Source: Lacinutrix neustonica
GTDB lineage: Bacteria > Bacteroidota > Bacteroidia > Flavobacteriales > Flavobacteriaceae
DNA length: 64,000 nt
Assembly (NCBI RefSeq): GCF_026625145.1
Contig: NZ_CP113088.1
Coordinates: forward strand, 3,575,501 to 3,639,500
Direction of reading: 5' to 3'
In this document: in pieces, positions 58,484 through 64,000 of the stretch
How positions within the stretch are numbered: the stretch's first letter is position 1
Layout of the letters: the number at the start of each line of letters is the position of its first letter
The notes under the pieces: model-generated
The model's input: the letters and a program-made list of their open reading frames with translations, nothing else
Told to the model about the DNA's origin: nothing
The model's database searches: none
Position numbers and translations under genes: made by a program

Positions 58484-60015
58484 ATGAAACAACCCAACCA
58501 AATACAAGGCTATAAAGTCGATAAAAGTACTATCATCAACCTTGAAAGAGGTAAGATACCACCACAAGCTATTGATTTAGAAGAAGTTGTGCTTGGCGCG
58601 ATGATGATTGATAAAAAAGGAGTTGATGAAGTAATCGATATTTTAAGCCCAGATGCTTTCTATAAAGAATCACACCAACACATCTTTGAAGCTATCTTTA
58701 TGTTGTTTCAAGAGAGCCAACCTATTGACTTATTAACTGTTTCCACACAATTAAAAACCAATGCGAAGCTAGATTTAGCAGGCGGTGATTTTTATCTTAT
58801 TTCTTTAACACAAAAAGTCTCTTCTTCTGCACATATTGAGTTTCATGCGCGTATTATACTTCAAAAATTCATTCAGCGTAGTTTAATCAAAATATCTAGT
58901 GAAATTATTGAAGATTCTTATGATGAAACTCAAGATGTTTTCGATTTATTAGACAGAGCAGAATCTAAATTATACGAAGTTACACAAGGGAATATTAAAA
59001 AATCCAGTGAAACGGCCCAGGATTTAGTCATCCAGGCCAAAAAGAAGATAGAAGAAATTTCTAAGAAAGAAGGCATGAGTGGGATTCCTTCGGTTTTGAT
59101 AAACTTGACAAATTAACCTGCGGGTGGCAGGAAAGTGATTTAATAATTGTTGCTGCACGTCCTGGTATGGGTAAAACGGCTTTAACCTTATCAATGGCTC
59201 GAAATATTGCAGTGAATCACAACATTCCTGTAGCTTTTTTCTCTTTGGAGATGGCGTCTGTTCAATTGATTACCCGTCTTATTTCAAGTGAAACCGGATT
59301 GTCTTCTGAAAAATTGAGAACAGGTAAATTAGAAAAACACGAATGGGAACAGCTTAATGTAAAAGTAAAAGCTTTAGAGAAAGCCCCATTGTTTATCGAT
59401 GATACCCCTTCGCTTTCTATTTTCGACTTACGGGCAAAAGCAAGACGTTTGGCTTCACAACACGGCATTAAAATGATCATTATTGATTATTTACAGTTAA
59501 TGACTGCCGCAGGTTCGGAGGAAATCGTGAACAGGAAATTTCCACTATTTCTCGTAACTTAAAAGCATTAGCCAAAGAATTATCGGTACCCGTGATAGCG
59601 CTTTCTCAATTATCGCGTGCTGTAGAAACGCGTGGAGGAAGTAAAAGACCATTACTTTCAGATTTACGTGAATCCGGAGCCATTGAGCAAGATGCCGATA
59701 TTGTTTCCTTTATCTACCGTCCTGAATATTATAAAATTGACGAGTGGGATGATGATGAACACTCACCTACAGCGGGACAAGCAGAATTTATTGTTGCAAA
59801 ACATAGAAATGGAGGTCTCGGAAAACATTCGTTTAAAATTTATTGGAAACTTAGGTAAATTTGACAATCTAGATGATTTTGATACGCCGTTTGGTCAAGA
59901 ATTTCATTCTAAAATGAATGCTTCTGCCAATGACGACACCTTAAAATCAGACGGTTTTACAGCGTCTCCACAAGATGCCTTTGATGCACGAGAAGATGAT
60001 GACGTGCCGTTTTAA
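58484..60015 (+). CDS. dnaB: Replicative DNA helicase DnaB, frameshifted three times
   Basis: DnaB unwinds DNA at the replication fork as a hexamer and is essential. The N-terminal domain (residues about 20-125) has [13 protein letters not shown]. The RecA domain has Walker A R-P-G-M-G-K-T-A, Walker [10 protein letters not shown] and the arginine finger R-G-G-S-K-R-P. Breaks at 59091-59093 (CGG), 59516-59518 (CGG) and 59817-59821 (CTCGG) all become CCGG. This restores [23 protein letters not shown] and N-G-G-P-E-N-I-R-L-K-F. Repaired length is 510, normal. Its tail after ~470 is acidic. Confidence 0.96.
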
Positions 60016-60058
60016 TCAATCTCTTGTTAAACTTCTTCATAGAAACGCAACGATAGTT

Positions 60059-60066
60059 TACTTTTG
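60059..60066 (+). promoter_or_regulatory. Promoter of the AI-2E transporter gene
   Basis: TACTTTTG fits TAnnTTTG, 21 bases before ATG 60088. This argues against the in-frame TTG at 60064, which lies inside the element. Confidence 0.55.
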
Positions 60067-60087
60067 TACCCTATAAATTATGCTCTA

Positions 60088-61116
60088 ATGGATAAAATCC
60101 GTACTACGAATTATTTATTGCTAATTATTGTCATTCCGATAGTCTTTTATTTGCTTAAAATACTGTCTTTTATCTTTATTCCATTGGTATTTTCAATGTT
60201 TATTGCATTGTTGTTTTTACCTTTGATGCGATTTTTGAAAAGAAGAGGCGTCCATAAAATCATTAGTATTTTTATCGTTATTTTAATTATCTTTTTAGGT
60301 ATTAAATTAGGGATAGAGTTAGTGAAACTCTCGAGTAAACAAATCATGGAAAATGATTCCGAACTTTTTTTACAAGCGGAGTCAAAGATTAATGACTTGG
60401 TTTATGAAGTCGAATCTATATTTGGTATTAAAAATGCAAATCCGGAAAACACAAAATTATCACGCTTTTTAAATAAGGAGGCCCTATTTAAAAATTTTGG
60501 AAGCACGTTAAGTTTTATAAGTAAAACATTGACGGCTGTTTTAATGACTGTTTTTTTTGTTGTGCTTTGGCTCGCCGAATCTATTAATATCGAAAACGTT
60601 CTTAATAAAACCATATTAAAGAAACGTCACCAGTCAATTCGAACTTTTATTAAAATTGAAAATGACTTGATTACTTTTATTAAGGTTAAATTTTTGGTTA
60701 GTTTTCTAACAGGTGTATTTACTGGATTAGCCTGTTATTTATTCGATGTAAGCTTTCCTGTATTTTGGGGATTATTTGCCTTTTTAATTAACTTCGTTCA
60801 AATGGTAGGTTCTTTTGTAACCGTTATTTTGTTATCTATTTTCGCTTTTGTAGAATTGGAGACGTCAAGCACTTTACTGTTTTTTATTATTGCCATAACT
60901 GGAACTCAAATTTTATACGGCAGTATTCTGGAACCTATTTTTATGGGAAAATCATTTTCTATTAATGTCATAACCGTTTTAGTGATGCTTATGTTTTGGG
61001 GTTTTATTTGGGGGGTGTCTGGTTTAGTCATGGCTATCCCAATTACCGTCTTTCTAAAAATTATTTTCGAACAATTTGATAGTACTCGCGGCATTGCAAA
61101 GGTCATTTCTGCCTAA
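60088..61116 (+). CDS. AI-2E family transporter
   Basis: From ATG 60088 the protein has 342 residues with about eight membrane helices. The N-terminal helix pair, the long soluble segment (about 75-140) and the C-terminal helices with P-V-F-W-G-L-F-A-F-L-I-N and L-E-P-I-F-M-G-K-S-F-S-I fit the AI-2E (PerM/TqsA) family. Members are proposed to export small molecules or ions, though the quorum-signal role of TqsA does not extend to all. Single gene. Confidence 0.9.
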   Translation: MDKIRTTNYLLLIIVIPIVFYLLKILSFIFIPLVFSMFIALLFLPLMRFLKRRGVHKIISIFIVILIIFLGIKLGIELVKLSSKQIMENDSELFLQAESKINDLVYEVESIFGIKNANPENTKLSRFLNKEALFKNFGSTLSFISKTLTAVLMTVFFVVLWLAESINIENVLNKTILKKRHQSIRTFIKIENDLITFIKVKFLVSFLTGVFTGLACYLFDVSFPVFWGLFAFLINFVQMVGSFVTVILLSIFAFVELETSSTLLFFIIAITGTQILYGSILEPIFMGKSFSINVITVLVMLMFWGFIWGVSGLVMAIPITVFLKIIFEQFDSTRGIAKVISA

Positions 61117-61189
61117 TATTATTGCTTAAGGAATTAAAAAAGGAACAATTTTTGATTATCTTTCAATCTAGTTTCTAAATCGTATCCTT

Positions 61190-62448
61190 TTGAAAAAGTG
61201 TCTTATCACCGTTATATTATTTTTGTGTTTTGCACAAGCTTTTGCATCGTATATTATTATTCCGATGGATGCTGAAGCACAAAAAAATCACTTAAAAGCT
61301 TACGGAATAACCTATTGGCTTCGGAAAAGGGAACCAAAGTGAAATGGCTGCTTAATTATAAAGGCGGCTCCTTCTTAGTACCGGATACCGAAAGAATACG
61401 GCGAGAATGTCAAATTAGAGGCGTTAGTTTTGAGGTGCTCAGTGATAGTAAAACAGAAAGTATTTTAGAAGAGATTAGCAGCCCAAGTAAAAACATGGAG
61501 GCCATTGTGCTTGAAAAGGCTCCAAAAATCGCCGTGTATACTCCAAAAGGGAAGCTCCCTTGGGATGACGCGGTTACCATGGTGTTAACTTATGCTGAAA
61601 TTCCATACGAAACCATTTACGACGAAAATGTTTTAAAAGATGAACTGGTATTATACGACTGGTTACACCTACATCATGAAGATTTTACAGGTCAATATGG
61701 TAAGTTTTATGCCCGCTATCGTACTGCGTCGTGGTATATTGAAGAGAAAAAAGAGGCAGAAGCTTTGGCTACCAAACTGGGATTCTCCAAAGTTTCTGAA
61801 GAGAAAAGAGCCGTAGCTCTTAAAATTAGAGATTATGTTGTAGGCGGGGGGTTCATGTTCGCCATGTGTAGTGCTACCGATAGTTTTGATATTGCATTAT
61901 CTGCTGAAAATGTTGATATCTGTGAACCCATGTTTGATGGAGATGCAAGCGATGCTAATTATCAATCACAAATCAACTTTGACAAAACTTTTGCATTTAA
62001 AGCCTTTACTTTGGAGCGAAGTCCTTTAGTTTATGAGTTTTCTAGTATAGACATGACACCCAAACGACAAATACCAAAACAAACAGATTATTTCACACTC
62101 ATGGATTTTTCTGCCAAATGGGATCCAATTCCTACGATGCTGTGTCAAAATCATACAGCACTTGTGAAAGGATTTATGGGCCAAACCACATCCTTTACGA
62201 GAGAACAAATTAAAAGTAATGTGCTCGTTTTGGGAGAAAACAGAACCAATGGAGAAGCGAAGTATATTCATGGAATCAAGGGCAAAGGGTTTTTTACCTT
62301 TTACGGTGGTCACGATCCGGAAGATTATACACACAAAGTAGGCGACCCTAAAACGGAACTGGATTTACATCCAACGTCTCCGGGGTATAGACTTATTTTG
62401 AATAATGTTTTATTTCCTGCTGCTAAAAAGAAAAAACAAAAGACATAA
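61190..62448 (+). CDS. Asparagine-synthetase-B-like secreted protein, frameshifted
   Basis: Starting from TTG 61190, a signal-like hydrophobic N-terminus (L-I-T-V-I-L-F-L-C-F-A-Q-A-F-A) leads into Y-I-I-I-P-M-D-A-E-A-Q-K-N-H-L-K-A-Y. CGG at 61322-61324 breaks the frame; CCGG gives Y-W-L-P-E-K-G-T-K-V-K-W-L-L-N-Y-K-G-G-S-F. The 419-residue protein is of the family RefSeq labels asparagine synthetase B in Bacteroidota. The end H-D-P-E-D-Y-T-H-K-V-G-D-P is typical. The real activity is not known, and the secreted form argues against cytoplasmic asparagine synthesis. Confidence 0.75.
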
Positions 62449-62805
62449 ATGTTGTTGTTTACTGGAACTACTAGGAGTAATTTAGAAGTATGAATACATA
62501 TCATATTACCCTTTAATTAATTAGAACAGGGTATTATTATATTTAAAGCAGTAGGTCTGTCACGTACTAGTACTTCGTTTGATGTAACTAAAAGTTATTT
62601 CTTTTTTCTTAACTTAGTGCATAATACATTTTAATGGCATATAGAAAAACAACCCAGATTAAATACCAATACCTAATTATAATTGTCAACGCCATTACAT
62701 CGCTTCTATATATTTTTAATAAAGAGTAGTCGGTAATTAACTGTTGTAATGAGTAAAAGAGTCCCTCCGGAGACGGTTTCTAAATATCTAATTTAATCCT
62801 TAACA
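62449..62805. other. Intergenic stretch before the cyclase
   Basis: About 357 A/T-rich bases with no gene or hairpin terminator recognised. Confidence 0.4.
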
Positions 62806-63874
62806 TTGAAAACAACTACACTCCAATTTATCCGACTTTTACTTTCTACTTGTATTTTTTGGTCACTCGCTTTTTGTGTTTTTATTTTTATACGTTACTA
62901 TGCCATTGGTGCAGAAGAGGGAATTATCGTTACCGATTATTCGATTTCCGAAATTTTATACTATGGTGTTTTGTTGGGGTTATTTATAGGAACCTTGTTC
63001 GCCATCATTGAATTTCTGTTTGATAAATTGTTATCTAAGAATTTATCATTGGGCTTAGTCTTAATAGAGAAATTTGTTATTTACTTTTTAGGGATCATTT
63101 TATCGGTAAATTATATTTTCACACTAGCTGAGGCTGCACTAGAACTAAACCTTACCACGGAAGAAGGGTGGTGGAAGAACAGTAAGATTTTACTGGCTCC
63201 TTGTGTGTTATTTTATTATTTGTTCTTTAATCTATTCTTTTATTAGAATTGCTAACGAAAAATTTGGGCGAGGGGTCTTCTTCAATTTTTTAATTGGAAA
63301 ATACCGAAAGCCTACAGAAGAAAAGCGCATTTTTATGTTTGTAGATTTACAAGCCTCCACAACAATAGCCGAAGATTTGGGTCATTATCAATACAGCAGT
63401 TTAATACAGGAATGTTTCAATGATTTAAATCGTATCGTGAGGAGGTATGATGCAGATATTTATCAGTATGTTGGCGATGAAGCCGTATTAAGTTGGTCTT
63501 TTAAAAAAGGGTTACACAATAATAATTGTGTCGATTTGTATTATCATTTTCAGCACACCATCAAACGAAAATCTAAAATTTACAAGAAGAAGTATGGTTT
63601 AGTGCCTAAATTTAAAGCGGGTGTCCATGGTGGTAAACTTATAGTAACTGAAGTTGGTACAGTAAAAAAAGAGATTGCTTACCATGGCGATGTCATTAAT
63701 ACCACCGCTAGAATTCAAGGCGAGTGTAATAAATACAACGAATGGTTCTTAATTTCTGATGAATTGTTGAATCAATTAAGTTTATCCAGTAAATACAAAA
63801 CGAAAGCCATAGGCGATTTAAGTTTAAAAGGGAAAGAAGAAACGCTCAACATTTCTGCCATAAGCAGAACATGA
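62806..63874 (+). CDS. Membrane-bound class III adenylate/guanylate cyclase, frameshifted
   Basis: The first frame (TTG 62806) has four to five membrane helices. CACGG at 63156-63160 breaks it; CCGG gives N-L-T-R-K-K-G-G-G-R-T-V-R-F-Y-W-L-L-V-C-Y-F and joins the catalytic domain. That domain has F-M-F-V-D-L-Q-A-S-T (metal aspartate), Y-V-G-D-E-A-V-L (second metal aspartate) and I-N-T-T-A-R-I-Q-G-E. It probably makes cyclic AMP or a related signal, with a membrane sensory part. Length 355, as in flavobacterial relatives. Substrate choice is not certain. Confidence 0.88.
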
Positions 63875-63877
63875 CCG

Positions 63878-64000
63878 TTAAGATTTAGCGGCAATAAGTT
63901 GTTTTAAAATATGTTCCACCCCTAAATCATCATTGCTTTTCGTTGAAAAATTGGCCAACGCTTTAACATTGGGATGCGCATTAGCCATAGCATAACTAAA
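63878..64000 (-). CDS. HAD-family (Cof-type) phosphatase, C-terminal end (partial)
   Basis: The right edge cuts this gene. The visible last 40 residues read Y-A-M-A-N-A-H-P-N-V-K-A-L-A-N-F-S-T-K-S-N-D-D-L-G-V-E-H-I-L-K, which is the final motif of Cof-type HAD-IIB phosphatases (A-N-A-x-P-x-V-K ... T-x-S-N-x-x-x-G-V). The stop TAA is at 63878-63880. Substrates of this family are sugar or nucleotide phosphates. Confidence 0.85.
   Translation of the reverse strand, partial: FSYAMANAHPNVKALANFSTKSNDDLGVEHILKQLIAAKS

Noticed and set aside
59091..59821. Three frameshifts in dnaB as programmed frameshifting or an intein relic
   Set aside because: No slippery heptamer, intein or intron sequence is present, and all three breaks are single-base changes at CCGG, as in unrelated genes.
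20371..63160. Selfish element or restriction enzyme cutting CCGG with error-prone repair
   Set aside because: Cleavage and end-joining would more often give 2-base fill-ins or larger deletions, and the cell would lose essential genes.
1893..63874. Widespread pseudogene formation in a decaying genome (for example a symbiont)
   Set aside because: Essential genes are hit equally, breaks are single and always at CCGG, and no large deletions or second-site decay are seen.

Overview
The window looks like chromosomal DNA of a marine-type member of the Flavobacteriaceae (Bacteroidota). Supporting signs are low GC content, many Bacteroidota promoters of the TAnnTTTG (-7) type, few Shine-Dalgarno sites, lipoproteins with late lipobox cysteines, and family content such as a PUR/DUF3276 protein, DUF1573 lipoprotein, triple SurA/PpiC operon, leucine dehydrogenase and a zeaxanthin operon. 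No phage, insertion sequence or CRISPR array is visible, so this is mostly core genome.

Layout: an FKBP-type isomerase tail (1-68) is followed by nine tandem 76-bp repeats (71-754). Then come small envelope and RNA-binding proteins (0.9-4.7 kb), an ABC exporter, leucine dehydrogenase, nusB, a DUF1573 lipoprotein and yajC (4.8-9.7 kb). A gene-poor accessory stretch (9.9-17.5 kb) holds a LacI regulator, a CPBP protease, a SET-domain protein and an FAD monooxygenase. pepT, pyrD, a LysE exporter and an HMG-CoA lyase follow (17.8-22 kb). A porin / flavinylated FMN-binding protein / membrane protein cluster precedes guaB (22-26 kb). Next are a nuclease-like protein, a GH3-family protein, a metalloprotease and a hybrid sensor kinase (26-32 kb), then three SurA-like chaperones, MoxR and aconitase (34.7-42.7 kb). 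A light/B12-type regulator with crtI-crtB-crtZ-crtY lies on the minus strand (43.5-48.3 kb). The right third holds two tRNAs and housekeeping genes (aroK, transketolase, tgt, lptF/G, accA, dnaB, adenylate cyclase).

The strongest signal is not a gene. Twenty-five genes, including dnaB, guaB, tgt, pyrD, acnA and pepT, are broken in this sequence, and every break I could resolve (34 sites) lies inside a tetranucleotide that reads as CCGG once the protein frame or tRNA stem is restored. Twelve breaks are 1-base losses, twenty are 1-base gains (always A or T) and two are substitutions. After these corrections every gene length is a multiple of three and matches its family. About 85-90 other CCGG sites, counted by eye, are intact. 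The likeliest cause is systematic basecalling error at a modified (methylated) CCGG motif rather than real mutation, so I annotate these genes as whole genes with sequence-level frameshifts.

The most interesting biology is the CarH-like regulator at the head of the carotenoid operon. It carries the W-x9-E-H motif and an E-x-H-x-x-G motif, and paired direct repeats lie upstream. The putative flavin-based envelope redox cluster at 22.2-24.6 kb is the second point of interest.
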